A DNA stretch of 64,000 nt from Parapristionchus giblindavisi (lineage: Eukaryota > Nematoda > Chromadorea > Rhabditida > Diplogasteridae): positions 62,001 through 126,000 of the forward strand of contig CALSFV010000124.1 in assembly GCA_943737045.1 (NCBI GenBank). The letters are read 5' to 3'. Within the stretch, counting starts at the first letter, position 1, and each line of letters begins with the position of its first letter. Below, piece by piece: positions 23,501-47,385 of this stretch. The notes under the pieces are model-generated. The model saw only the letters and a program-made list of their open reading frames with translations, did not search any database and was not told the origin of the DNA. The position numbers and the translations under genes are program-made.

Positions 23501-24321
23501 TAATCACATATCAATTTCATTCCTCTACTCATCATCTATCACAGATCTCCTCCAATCTAATCTATTCCATATTCCAAACATCATCATTGAAGGGATTGGT
23601 GAAAAAAACCCAAGATAGGATTTTCTCTGTCGCATTTATAGTGGGTAGAAGGAGAAAAGGGATAAAGAACTAGGACTCCTTTCATGGCTCAATAAATGTA
23701 TTCGGCCAACATATAAAATACACGTCCCAAGTATATCTATCTATCCATATTCCCCTTCATTATTCATGTTTTAAATGATGGATAAATAAATAAATAAATA
23801 AATATTGTGTAGTATCATCGCTTATCTATCAACACATTATACCACCCACTATGTCATAGCTTGACCTAGCCATACTACATGATTGATAAAAAGATCAAAG
23901 GTTCCATTTCTTCCAAATGATAGAGGGAGGGTGGATGATAAGGAACCCTACTGTGTATCTACTCTCTAGTCATACCATAATCACTTGTATAATCATTCAT
24001 TTATAGATGAAAGAGATTACTCTCTCCATCAATCTGTGACGTTGGTCAAAAGTAAAAAGAGTGAAAGTATTCCATTGTTTGTATGACGACTAATCAATGA
24101 TTACAGATCAATCCAAACCCCTTCTTATTTACATAATAGATTAGATACAGTACCTTGCTTCCAACCGATGTTCCGAATGAATTAGCAGTATCATTAGCTC
24201 CAATTGCAAATGCGAGAATGAATGCAATGATGGCTCCAACTACTATCCATGGTAGAAGTTCTGATGAATATGGAGAAAAGGTTGGAAAATCAGTAGATGA
24301 CATCACATCTATCATTGACAT
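20524..24321 (-). CDS. PiT family (SLC20) sodium-dependent phosphate transporter
   Basis: Multi-pass plasma-membrane protein that imports inorganic phosphate with Na+ (family knowledge). Fifteen exons, all phases consistent, 489 aa: 24154-24321, 23045-23111, 22865-22963, 22625-22765, 22455-22540, 22282-22378, 22056-22175, 21811-21876, 21697-21756, 21297-21435, 21160-21237, 21008-21115, 20840-20924, 20679-20784, 20524-20573 (TAA). Both halves of the internally duplicated PiT signature are intact: [16 protein letters not shown] in exon 1 and [14 protein letters not shown] across exons 10-11. [19 protein letters not shown] and [10 protein letters not shown] are the matching re-entrant repeats. 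The cytoplasmic loop between the halves (exons 7-10) is short. Start taken at MSMIDV; two earlier in-frame ATGs exist. Nothing suggests decay. Confidence 0.95.
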
Positions 24322-26974
24322 CCTGATATTATATACAATCATTATACGATATGAATGAAGATTGAATAAGAAAAAGATAGAGATGGATACGGTAGGATAG
24401 TCACGAGAGAGCACACAGGTGATGCGTGTATCGAGACCAAGACTACAGTATGACACTACAGTAATCCCCCATTATTGACTATGATAGAAAGCGCACCTTT
24501 ATTCGTAATTGAGATGAGAATGATGAAATGTATGAAGAAAAGGTGAATGGATTGATGAGGGGCACAAACGCCTCGTTAGAGACGAGAAGAATGAAAAGAG
24601 TAACAAGTACTCTCTATATTATGATGATTGAGTACGAACTGTCCACTAATGGGACTACAATTACCCTGTAGACATATAATATATCAGAATGAGGATCAAT
24701 TATTGATTGATTGGCGTATGAGGAGGGTAGATCAATCAAGGGAATGGAATGGAAGGGGAGAATAGATGGGTGTATTTGAGATATAGGAAGAAGAGAATGG
24801 ATAGGAGAAGGAGAAGAGGATTGAAGACTCAAAGAACAGTGAAAGAAGATTCAGATACGAGTGTAGTTAAAGGAGGAATGAGAAGAGAAGAGAAGAGGAA
24901 GGAGAGGAACGGAAGGAGGAGGAAGGGAACAAGAACAAATATACAGAGATAAGATGTTGAATGAATGAATGAATGATTGTATAGGAAGAAGAACAAAATG
25001 AAATGATGGTCATGTCGAAGACAAAACATATTGAAGAATATACGAGGTAGATATATAGATTGAAAGAAAGAAAGAGGATAATGATGAGAGAAGCCAGCTG
25101 ACTCCATCTACTCCCCTTCCCCCTCTCCATTCACTTCTACTATCTAACAATGATAACACCACAACCACAAACATCACACGATATTATGATGAACTATACC
25201 GTGCCATTGTAAAGAATAAGAGAATACGATACAGAGGATATGAGAAGAATAGATAGATGAGTAATGATTGGGATTACAAAAGATATAGTCAACGGTATCG
25301 GATGACTAAGAAGAAGAAGAAGAACTCTGAAGTTGAAAATTTGAATGAGAGCCATTCTTCTACTGAATGAATGAAAGGGGAACAAAAATACCATCCCCCT
25401 TCTCCTCCCTTCTTCTTCTTATCAAAAGTAGGCGGAGTCAGACTATAGATAAGAGACAATTGAGATGGAATAGAAGAAGAAGAATGATAGAGTACATGAT
25501 TTGAGTGCAAAGAGATAGAGAAATAGAAGAATAGCCATCATAAAACTACAGATAGAAAGATAGATCATAAATGTGATAAAGAAAGAAGAGATTCATAAAA
25601 CACTTTCATCGACAGCCAGAATTTTCAGTGAAAAGTTGTGAAACATGCAAGGAAAACATTTAGAATAATATGAGTACAATCGACGTCATTCTGAACACGC
25701 ATGTTCAAGATAAATAGAGACAATTTAAGAGAGATTCAAAATACAACCATATAACAATACAATGACGCTTGTTATTTCCCGCTTCGCAGCGCTTGTCTAC
25801 TGATAGAAAGAATCCCCAACTACTTTGGCAAAAGACAAAGATCGAGGATAAAGAAGAACGATGACCAAGAAAGAAAAGAAGGACATATTATGACAACGAG
25901 AATGAAGAGGGAAGGGAAAAGGAATAAGTCATGAGAATATGAACTTTTGTCGTCTACTGACAGCTAGATTCACAGTGGATGAATAGAGATGAAGGGAGAG
26001 AAGGGGAGAGGAAGGAGGGATGGAGGGATTGAGGGAGGGAGGGAGGGAGGGAGGGAGGGAGGGAGGGAGAGAGAGAGAGGAGAATGGGAGATAGAGAGGT
26101 GGGGAAATAGGGAGATAGGGATATGAAAAGAACGACATGTTGTAGACTGCGAATAGCGAATATAGAGGACAATGTGGTGAATGAAAGTATCTGAAGAGGA
26201 AGTAGTGAAAGAAGAAGTAGAAGAGGAATAGAGATGGATTGAGGAGAAGAACTGATTCAAGGAATGGAATGAATATGAAAGAATAGAATGGAGATGAAGA
26301 TGGATGAATCAGACAACATACCACCAAATGAATGAAAGACGAGAAGAGGGAAGGGAAGGAGAAGGATTCACAAGGAGAAAAGGACATTGTCAATCCAATC
26401 ACTCCCCCTCTATGTTCCGAAGAAAGCACTCTAAAATAAGACGAGTAGATAGAGAGATCATACGATATATAAAGGTGCTAGATACATGATATATAGGTGG
26501 CGGTGTTCGTTCGGTGAGTGGTAAGTGATAAGGAGATAGATGGAGAAGAGAATAGAATAGATAGAGAGAGATAGAAAAGCTCCACACCGTGCAAAGAGTG
26601 GATGACGTAGTGAAGAGAAAGAGCATGGAGATGGAATAAGAGAAGGAGAAGGGATGGGATGGGGGAAGGAGTGTGAACTGTCTCGGACAGATGGAACACT
26701 TTCGATGTCAAGAGAATCAATTGTCCACGGAATATAGACAATGATGAAATAGACTAAATAGTAAGGGACAATGACGCATTGAAGAGATTGATATACAGTT
26801 GGAAAGAAACAATCATGAGAAGGAAATGAAGCTGATACGTAATACATAGTCCATACACTCATACGATACCAATTTCCGGAAAACATCCCATACTTAATCA
26901 TTCTATGCGTTTATTAACAATTCCTACTATTGATGAATATATTAATGTAGAAAGATATGAGTAGGCAGTGGAAT
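24322..26974. other. Gene-poor purine-rich region upstream of the PiT gene
   Basis: No gene supported. The plus strand is dominated by GAAGAAGA, GGAGAAG and similar, including a GGGA tetranucleotide run at about 26,032-26,070. Many long minus-strand ORFs here read as Ser/Leu/Phe/Ile low-complexity text and are composition artefacts. The PiT promoter or a 5' UTR intron may lie in the left part. Confidence 0.6.
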
Positions 26975-27178
26975 CATAGGTCGAATAGCTAGGTTATCGG
27001 TTTTCACAATCCGGTCAGGTTTTTCGATTTTTGGCAAATTTGGCTCAAAATCTGGTCAGGTTTTTCGATTTTCGTGAAATTTTGGCTCAAAATCCGGTCA
27101 GCTTTTTCGATTTTTATGAAATTTTTGGATCAAAATCCGGTCAGGCTTTGTACTTTGTAACATACTTTTCGACCTATG
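26975..27178. mobile_element. TIR element with expanded ~40-base internal repeats, copy 1
   Basis: Ends CATAGGTCGAATAGCTAGG and inverse ..TTTTCGACCTATG. The interior has the unit CGGTCAGGTTTTTCGATTTT..GAAATTT.GGCTCAAAATC about three times plus a partial. The 84-base copy at 45,160-45,243 has the same two ends and no extra units; the length difference (120) is three units. Confidence 0.8.
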
Positions 27179-28540
<1,362 letters not shown>

Positions 28541-28873
28541 CACGGCGGCTCAATGATAGTAACTAAGAAGCTCTTGCCGGAGAAAGAAAGTATCGCAAAC
28601 TGAGTGATGATAAGCACTAAAACATCTAGGTTCTCCCAGCGCGAAAGTTGACTACGGTATATCTGGGCGCTCGCTTCTGACTAGACCTATCATCGAGTTT
28701 TACGATTCGCGAGGCATGCCGATATGGCTTAGTGGGTAGAGCTTTTGTGTATCTATCCGAACCTCGTAGGTTCAAATCCCGCCCAGTGCAAATCAACTTT
28801 GCCGATTTTTCGTAATGCAAGAGGCTTCAAGCCAAAGTTAAATGTAGGGATCTCTCTTCATTGAACCGCCGTG
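28541..28873 (+). mobile_element. 333-base TIR element with tRNA-like core, copy 2
   Basis: Ends CACGGCGGCTCAATGA and ..TCATTGAACCGCCGTG, flanked by GAAGG on both sides (5-base duplication). Same length as 8797-9129 and inverted relative to it. The tRNA-like module is at 28,717-28,789: TGGCTTAGTGGGTAGAGC, CTATCCGAACC, B box GGTTCAAATCC. Confidence 0.88.
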
Positions 28874-30103
28874 GAAGGGGAGAATGTGAGGGAGAACGAG
28901 ACATTACACACTCTTTCTATTTCAATTCCACACAATCAATGTAATCGGAGATATGTACATTTAATTAATCTAAACTATCAGTCACTTAACCTTCATGCAC
29001 ATGTGGAGCAATTGATAAATAAATCGATAAACGTTTAACATCTGGACCTATGTTCTATCTTACAAGATGAAGTGTGTGCTTATACGTATTTGAATAAAAA
29101 GTAGAAGAATAAACTTAGTTTTGCACCAACCGAGAAAGCAAGCAAGCAAAGAGAACGGCAGCTCACGAAAAAAAACGAATAAGCTCCTGAATAGCGAAGG
29201 AAAGAATTAGGTGGAAGGGCGTATTTCGTCAGCCGTAGCGTGCATTGGTGAAAAGGCCTGAGGGAGAGGAGAGAAATGAGAGAAAAGAGCGAGAGAAAGA
29301 TGTCCAGCGAAAGGCAGAGACGACAGGAGACATAAAGAGAGAAGGCAAGGAGCAAGGGATACTTGGCACTGTGCCAGGAAAAAAGGGACCGCGCCAGAAA
29401 ACAGAAGGAGAACGAGAGAAAAGACCACCACACAGGCGTCGTTCCTTCTCTCTTCGAAAAAGTAGGATGAAATAGAGACGATTTCCAAGATAAAAACGAA
29501 GGGCAGATGGGACTCAATGTCCTCAAGACAAATTGTGAAAGATACGAGAGGGAATAACAAGTAGCATATACACTGATGACTAATAAATATCGATCGAAAA
29601 AAGTTAATAAATAAGTGAAAAGCTAGAACACGAAATGCACTTCAATGGTATTGATTGAAATTTCACGGTAATTGCGATCGTTGTGGGAGTTCATAATGTT
29701 GAATTTGAATTTTGGCAAATACGGTTTTGTTTGTAAAATGAACTCCCTAATTTAAAATTTTATTGAATCCTTTATTATTTTTACAACCAAAATATTGATT
29801 AGTGCATGCAGAGTAACATGGCCTTCAGTACTGGATGTTTGACATTTCAATTTCCAAAAGATATTATCGGTTTTTTTTGAAGCCCGAATGTCTTATGTAT
29901 ATCTTGCGCAGTTCATATGATTCTTAATTTTTTTCTTAATTTACAAATACAATGAAAGATTTCGTAAATTAAAAAAAAATCCGAATCAAAAAAAATTTGT
30001 GTAAAAATCTGCGAATTCTATTCATAACTGCGCGCAATAATTGACAAAATTATTTTAGACAATTGTCTCACACATTAATGTTAAAAAATCGAGCCAGGAT
30101 TCG
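28874..30103. other. Intergenic, no gene seen
   Basis: AT-rich with a purine-rich stretch at 29,240-29,470. The two overlapping minus ORFs there are Ser/Leu/Phe-rich composition products. Confidence 0.5.
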
Positions 30104-30236
30104 ACATGTTTTAATATAAAATGAAAACTGTGGAAATTTGAACTCGAAACTTTAATGTTGTAAAGTAATATTTCATATGTTTGCATTAAAATTTGGTGTG
30201 ATATTTTATACATTCATCTAAAAAGACTAAACACGT
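30104..30236. repeat. 133-base dispersed repeat, copy 1
   Basis: Near-identical to 60,023-60,155 (starts CATGTTTTAATATAAAATG, ends AAAGACTAAACACGT). Immediately followed here by a CACGTTAG-family element. Confidence 0.8.
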
Positions 30237-30402
30237 CACGTTAGTTCAGAGTGTACAATAAGGGATAAACTGAAACCCCGGTCGGTACTCGAACCCGACT
30301 CGAACGCAAACCTTTCGGATAGAGAAGCAAACATCTTACCAATAGGCCACGCGTCGATCACAATCCCACCCTTTCTCTGCTCATCATATCTCGATTTTCA
30401 AT
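30237..30402 (-). mobile_element. CACGTTAG-family element end with tRNA-like module
   Basis: Starts CACGTTAGTTCAGAGTGTAC, the inverse of the right end at about 2577-2600. A minus-strand tRNA-like module lies at 30,276-30,353, with A box TGGCCTATTGGTAAGATG, a CTATCCG segment and a perfect T-arm (GTCGG-GTTCGAGTA-CCGAC). The right terminus was not identified. Confidence 0.6.
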
Positions 30403-30772
30403 TGCGATACAGTTACACTCAGAAAAAAAGGTGTAAAAATGAACAGGTGTAATTTTGTAGAACACCTCGGAGTGTTCTTGTGAAGACGTAGGGGTGTTAA
30501 AATTTACACCTTTTAAAGTGCTCTTTTGAACACATGAAAAGGTGTTCAGTTTTACAGGTTTTGGCTTCACGTTCAAAGTTTCGAATATCTAATTTACACC
30601 TCTTTATGTGCTCTTTTGAACACATGAAAAGGTGCTCTGTTTTACAGGTTTCGGCTTCAAGTTCGAAGTAGGGTGATGTTCGTTCCTCTTCGTTTCTACA
30701 CTCAACTCTTTTTTTATTCCTCATTTCGTTTGATTGTTATTTTTAATCTTGCTTTAGCTAGTACTTGCAGAT

Positions 30773-30979
30773 ATGTCAGTATTGTGTCCGGTAAGAAGTT
30801 GTACTGAACAATTTATCGATTATGATAAATGTGCTTTGCACTTCAAACTGTTACATTGTGATATCGATCGGCTTACTTGTGATAAATGCATACACCAGCC
30901 AACATTTGGATGTTATGCCGCATGGAGGAAGCATGATAAGAAGTTCCACCAAATAGTTACGAGATCAGTAGCGGGTTAG
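30773..30979 (+). CDS. Two-zinc-finger protein carried by the TIR element
   Basis: 68 aa. Finger 1: CPVRSC...F......H....H (CPVRSCTEQFIDYDKC then HFKLLH). Finger 2: CDKC...W..H....H (CDKCIHQPTFGCY then WRKHDKKFH). The arrangement matches the ORF at 51,020 residue for residue at the ligands. Its position just inside the left end of the 5.3 kb element suggests an element-encoded DNA-binding protein. It could continue by splicing at about 30,973 (GCG|GGTTAG is weak), so the C-terminus is uncertain. Confidence 0.55.
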   Translation: MSVLCPVRSCTEQFIDYDKCALHFKLLHCDIDRLTCDKCIHQPTFGCYAAWRKHDKKFHQIVTRSVAG

Positions 30980-31629
30980 TATGTTTTCTTCGTGTTGATG
31001 AAATGTAGAACAAAATGTAAATGCCATTAAATAGTTCATAGAGTTTAAAGAAATTGCTATTCAATTTAAAATTCTCTTTCTACCTTTCACCCTTTCAACA
31101 CTACAACAACATAAGCACGTAAATGATATTGTTTTCGCCAATTCAAGTTAAAGAAAACTATAATTGACTAATTAGTATAATTTAAAATAAAATAAACTAA
31201 GTTAGTATTACTCAGGTAAAACCGCACATACACTTTACAGCTAGGAAAAATACAGGCGACAGCTACAATACATGCATGTGAACTGTCGAAATACATACAT
31301 TTCACAGTTAGCGAAATGTATTTTTTCTGGCTGTTTTCTACCTTTTTCATAGCTTTTAGCTGTTTCATGCCTTTTCTTTGACTGTAACATACATTTTTTC
31401 TAGCATTTTAAAACAATGTTCTGCCCTTTCTCTAGCAGTTATTAGGCTGTTTTTTACCCTTTCTTTACTACTTGTTCTGTACTCAGGAATACTATCAGCG
31501 AATAAACAACGATTTATTGACGTAAATATGCATGAAATTTTAAATAAAAATCAAATCTGAACCAGCCAAGGAACAACAACAAACTGTGGAACGATCACAG
31601 CAATAAATATCTAGCGATACAAATAAAAA

Positions 31630-32770
31630 AACATTAGCAATTCTCCTTCAATTTCTTCATTCCTTAATTCTTCATCCTTTGCACGTAGTCGACCTCTCAT
31701 CACCTACAGTATACTTCATTCATTCTTTCTACTTAACCAATCAATCAATAAAGTACCTTTCTATAATGTTGATAAAATACAACATGATCAGTAATTGTCT
31801 CATCCTCATTTTCCAATTGAATATGCTTTAATCTCTTTCTTCTCTTTCAAATTTCAGTTTTCCTTCAAGGTTCTTTATTATATCATCTGTTGATGTAGAT
31901 TCCCTTCTTAATCTGAATTAATCAATCAATAATCCCTCATATCTACAGTACAACTTACAAGTTTGGCTTCAATCGATAATATTTCTCTTTAAATAATCTT
32001 CTCTTTCAATACCGTAATCCTCTCAGCTCCTTCTCTCATTACTCTAGCTGCCATATCTTCTGCATTTCGAAATGGTTCCTAAAAAGAAATAGATAAATAC
32101 TGAATAAAAAAAAAACAAATTTGTAATCAATCAATCAACCAATACCTTTAGTATTGCAGTTCTTTCATGTTCATGTTCATCTATATTTTCTTCTCTCCAT
32201 ATTTCTCAATATTTCATTCTATCTTGAGTATTTCTCAATTGAGTCATCAATGCATTACTCTACAACGAGTATAGTATATTCATCTCTTCTCAATCTAATC
32301 AATAATCTATAGTCTATCATCGTTATATCTATCTCATTTTCCTTATGTGAGATCATACGAGGGAAGCATTGCCGCTAGCGGAAAGAACCCACCCGGTTTT
32401 GGCACCTGACCCACTCGATCTAGGGAAACATTCGCTCAAAATGAAAATGAATTTGCCAAAATTCACTCAAACATGAAATTTTTGCTTCCCACCCACCCGA
32501 TTTTAATTTCCAGCGGCAAAGGTTGCCCAGGTATGGGTGAGATACTAATTATCTTCTAAATGTAATATTCTCGTAGAACAGATACTCGTCCTACTGCTTG
32601 AGACAATTCAACTACGGTTTAATTTGAAACAATATTTCTGCTAATCGATAAATCAATCAAAACCAACTTGATTCGGATCTGCTCAATTCACTATATCATC
32701 TCTATTACTTCATCATCATCTTCGTTCATTCCATTCTTCTTCATCCTCAATTCATATTCGCTATACATCT
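31630..32770 (-). pseudogene. Decayed multi-exon coiled-coil gene fragment
   Basis: At least five exon-like blocks keep coding text and splice sites: about 32,678-32,765 (YSEYELRMKKNGMNEDDDE), 32,147-32,262 (RNTQDRMKY*EIWREENID), 31,973-32,078 (EPFRNAEDMAARVMREGAER), 31,758-31,911 (STSTDDIIKNLEGKLKFE then frameshift) and 31,630-31,704 (VMRGRLRAKDEELRNEEIE). Introns carry the same ATCAATCAAT words as live genes nearby. There are in-frame stops in the second and third blocks and a one-base frame change in the fourth. Heptad-like charged composition indicates a coiled coil; family unknown. Confidence 0.7.
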
Positions 32771-33035
32771 TCTCTTGATTCAATTATACTAATCGATCAC
32801 CTGTAATCAGACAACTATTTTATGGTATAACTGAGCATCCTACGTATAACATAACTAATTTATATTTACCAATATCCAATTCTATCAATACATTTGCATG
32901 TTAATAATCATCCATAGGCGGGCGCGTGAAAGCGAATTTTTTGCTTACAGCCTTGCTTTCCCATCGGGGCTTGGCTAATAGCCTTGCCTCGCAAAAAAAT
33001 TGGAAAATTTTCCGCATACTCATGCACACAGCCAT

Positions 33036-33191
33036 ACATGGGCGACCATTGCCGCTGGAAAGTAAAATCGGTGGGTCGGAGCAAACTATGGGGCATGTAA
33101 ATATAATAATTTCACTTCGCGGATAATTTTTGAGCGATTTTGGGGAAAATCAGGTGGGTCTTGCCGCAAGCGACAATGCCGCCCATGTATG
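33036..33191. mobile_element. Small TIR element, CATGGGCG..ATTGCCGCT ends
   Basis: Left CATGGGCGACCATTGCCGCT, right inverse ..AATGCCGCCCATG. It interrupts a GCATACTCATGCACACAGCC repeat. Related ends (CATTGCCGCTAGC) occur near 32,368 and 35,048. Confidence 0.65.
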
Positions 33192-34039
33192 CGCACAGCC
33201 TTCCCTCCTTTCTCCCAGTATTAATAGATAATTTATAAAATAAAACTAGATTACCAATTGATAATAAAATGCGAGTACACAGCCACTTAGTTGTTCTTTC
33301 AATTCTCTATTTTACGATAGTGAGCGAGATACGATGGCTCAATCATGCTGTAGTCCTTTGATTATCAATTGGATCGATTCAACTGAATGTTCATAGTTGA
33401 GTATTGGATACTACGGCAGAAGTCCAGACTGGGAGTGAGCATAAATTAGGCACGAGATTGTTCTTCATCTTCTTCCTTTCTTTTCTTAGCCATGTGTATC
33501 TTCCTCCTCCTCAGGAGCACTGAAATCGTCAGGGTCGATGTTGCATACGAAAGTGTAGACAAGAATCAACCTTGTTTTGTGAGAAATAACTCAGCGAAAT
33601 GCAATTAAAATTTAAAAAAACATCAGCTAATTGTTCACCTTCTATTTCATCCAATTCTACACATGGAGATGGACAGCAGGAACCGCACAATCGACTTCAT
33701 CTACAAATATTTATAATTATATCAATCACCAAACTCGGAATATTTAAACAGAAAAAGAATACCTTTCTTTCGCTGGGAAAGAAGCAAGATTTGAATCCGG
33801 CGATGCCTTCCGATGTTACCCTGTGGAATGTATAGACAATAACGCCAATTTAACGTTGGATAACAAATAAACCTTAGAAAATAAATAAAAATTAATTTTT
33901 GAGAGACAGCGAACGCACCGCGTGAGGCAATAGCCGCATCGCGTCCAGACAGTTGCAAGCTGTGTCACATATATGATTTCAAACTTTTTCCTAACTTTTT
34001 TGTGAAAAAGGCAGAAAAAAGATGGCAAAAAGTTATGAT

Positions 34040-34370
34040 GTCTAGCAATCGCTAACAGTTTTGTAGCTTTTAGCTGTAAAATGCATTTTTCCTAGCTGTT
34101 TCCTAACATGTAACTGTTTCCTAGCTGTAAAATGTATGCGTGGTGTTCATATGTCTAACAATTGCTAGCTATTTTGTAGCTTTTAGCTGTGAAATGCATT
34201 TTTCCTACCTGTTTCCCAACATTTAACTATTTCTTAGCTGTAAAATGTATGCTTGGCGTTCATATGTCTAACAATTGCTAGCAATTTTGTACATTTTAGC
34301 TGTAAAATGCATTTTTCTCGCCTGTATTCTAACATTTAGCTTTTTCCTAGCTGTAAAATGTATGTGCGGT
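34040..34370. repeat. Three tandem ~125-base units
   Basis: GTTCATATGTCTAACAATTG and AGCTGTAAAATGTATG recur at about 125-base spacing (near 34,020-34,150, 34,150-34,265, 34,265-34,370). Subterminal to the inner TIR element. Confidence 0.75.
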
Positions 34371-35695
34371 TTTACCTGAGTAGTACAGTGTCCACACCTA
34401 AGGTTACTGTAACACCATATACCTCACCACGGATTCGAATCACACACACTACCATCGTTCAAGTGAAAATCGGATAAAATTTATAATGCAATTCATTAAA
34501 ATTATTTTCTATTTTCATCATTTTCACAATTCCGGACAATTACATCATGAAGCAAATGTTTTATGCTCAAATTGTTTGTAAAATAATGAGTTAAAACATC
34601 GAACTGTAAGGCTTTTCTTCCATTATTCCATTACTTCAATAATTGTAATGACAATATTACGAGAAACAAACAATGTAACGAACACGGAAATGATAACGAA
34701 ATGCAAATGTCGCAAAACAAATATAAGCGAGTTTGTAGATGAATCGAAATTGGCCCGACGATCAATGATAGAAATGAGATCCAGATCTGAAAATAAATAA
34801 GAATGAGCTTCATATTTAGTGGAAAATAATGATTAGCCCGGTTAAGCCCTTTTTCCATAGCTTAGCTTTTAATGGGTAGTTGAACGCAGTTGTAGAATAA
34901 CAACTATTCATCCTTCTACCGTATCCTCATCATACAAAATAATAGACGAAGTAATAAATCAATAATGTCAGTTGGAAGCATTGATTAAGGTCAATGATAA
35001 AGGATGAAACACAAGCTAGAAACTAAAATATAAGCAAACGTGGGAGGCCATTGCCGCTAGCTACAAGATCCATTCGATTTTAGCGATTTTTGCATTTAGG
35101 ATCACTAAAAAAATATTTTTTTTCAAAATATTATATTTCAATGCTCCATTCTGTGTCACCCGATTTTTACGTCCTACCCACCCGAATATTTTAACCAATT
35201 AGATTTAGAGTAATTTATTTCAATTTGCACACTACTCACCTGTTTTATCTAACTTTTTTTTGTTTAGAACACTGAATTTACTGCCTGTAAAATCTATAGA
35301 TCTGTCAATTAGATGTCGTTAGAGAGTTAGATGTGAAATAATCTATTCATATATTCCATCTTTATGTGTATTGTTGCTTGTGCCATATTGCTTTGCTTCC
35401 TATGTACATGTGGTATTATTCCTGTGAATATAAAGATAGTTCTTAAAGTATTTAACAGCTTTATTCGCATGAACAACAATAATTAAGTGGGCGGAGCTAA
35501 CTAGCGAGGAGGGGCTGACCCCGCCCCATCAAAAGGTGTAGTTTTTCACACCTCGAGGTGTTCATTTTTACACCTTTTCATGTGTTCAAAAGTACACTTT
35601 TTAGGCTGTGAATAGTTACACTTCGTGTATTAGAGTCTGATCCAACGAACATGAAAAGGTGTTCTATTTTACACCTTTTTTTCTGAGTGCGTATC

Positions 35696-36440
35696 GCCAT
35701 TATCGCCATGCCCGTGCTGTGCTAAATTTATTTTTGGTGTCTCAAATGCTTGGCTGTATTTGCTGTAATCAAATGTGTATAATCCTTAGAGCATTACTCA
35801 CCAAGAACGTGACTGTACTGTTAAAAACGTACTCAATCTATATCAGACCAATTCTAGAAAGTGCCTCAATAGTCTTCAATCCATATCAGATAGGAGATAA
35901 AAAGACCTTAGAAAGGGTCCAAAACTATTTTACCAGACGAATATTCATGCGTTGTTTCAATGCCACATGGGACTCAATGCCCTCAAGCATGCAAAGGAAT
36001 AAACAACTAAATCTAGATACCCTTGAAACACGAAGAGAAGAAATCGATATCAAATCAGCTATGAAACTTATCAGAGGAAAATATAAAATCTCTAATCGAA
36101 AACTACATTACTTTCGCACTTATACAACTCATAATGGTCTCAATTTTAATAATCCAGGCTCATGCTTTCACTACAGGCATAATAGCTTCTTTCCTAGAGC
36201 GGCAAGGCTTCTTGTGCGACCTAAAAACCGGATTACCTTTAGTTTCCCTGAGTGAAAATTGATTGATGTGATCTCCCTATTCCCCATAGTAATTCTATTT
36301 CAACAGTTCTTGTGTTCACCAAAAATCATCTCAACCTTCTCTATCTGTTCGTCTCATTCATTCACACATTTTATATTATTTGTTCTTTTCTGTACCGTGT
36401 TTCCTTGTAAACGCATAAATATTATTATTATTATTAGTAT
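35696..36440 (+). mobile_element. 5'-truncated non-LTR retrotransposon (LINE) 3' end
   Basis: An open frame from about 35,700 to the TGA at 36,253-36,255 encodes the C-terminal thumb-and-tail part of a LINE reverse transcriptase: LLKTYSIYIRPILESASIVF then TLERVQNYFTRRIF, followed by a basic tail. The catalytic palm is missing. A 3' UTR ends in an ATT-repeat tail at about 36,419-36,435, typical of CR1-like elements. It stops about 50 bases short of the KDM7 stop codon on the opposite strand. Confidence 0.8.
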
Positions 36441-36491
36441 TTATATAAAAACAGAGTGTGCGATAGCTATCGCGATAGAGGTAGGGAATGG

Positions 36492-47364
<10,873 letters not shown>

Positions 47365-47385
47365 ATTGATCACCTGATGAAATAA

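Larger units (their letters stand above)
31209..34382. mobile_element. 3.2 kb TIR element enclosing gene fragments
   Basis: The left end TACTCAGGTAAAACCGCACA and the following TACAGCTAGGAAAAA recur inverted at 34,340-34,382. Inside are a multi-exon coiled-coil pseudogene (31,630-32,770), a separate small TIR element (33,036-33,191) and a tandem array (34,040-34,340). No transposase. Confidence 0.7.
30403..35689. mobile_element. 5.3 kb composite TIR element
   Basis: Terminal CACTCAGAAAAAAAGGTGTA at about 30,416 recurs inverted at about 35,689, and the GCGATAC words just outside are also inverted. Subterminal TTTGAACACATGAAAAGGTG units occur at both ends (30,520-30,640 and 35,565-35,660). It encloses a two-zinc-finger ORF (30,773) and a second TIR element (31,209-34,382). 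No DDE or Helitron-type enzyme was seen. 34,383-35,500 holds no recognised gene. Confidence 0.72.

Noticed and set aside
25929..26901. Several overlapping Ser/Leu/Phe-rich minus ORFs
   Set aside because: Arise from purine-rich repeats on the plus strand; no consistent splice chain or domain.
29080..29560. Two overlapping minus ORFs over 100 codons
   Set aside because: Low-complexity Ser/Leu/Phe text, no family resemblance, no intron structure like neighbouring genes.
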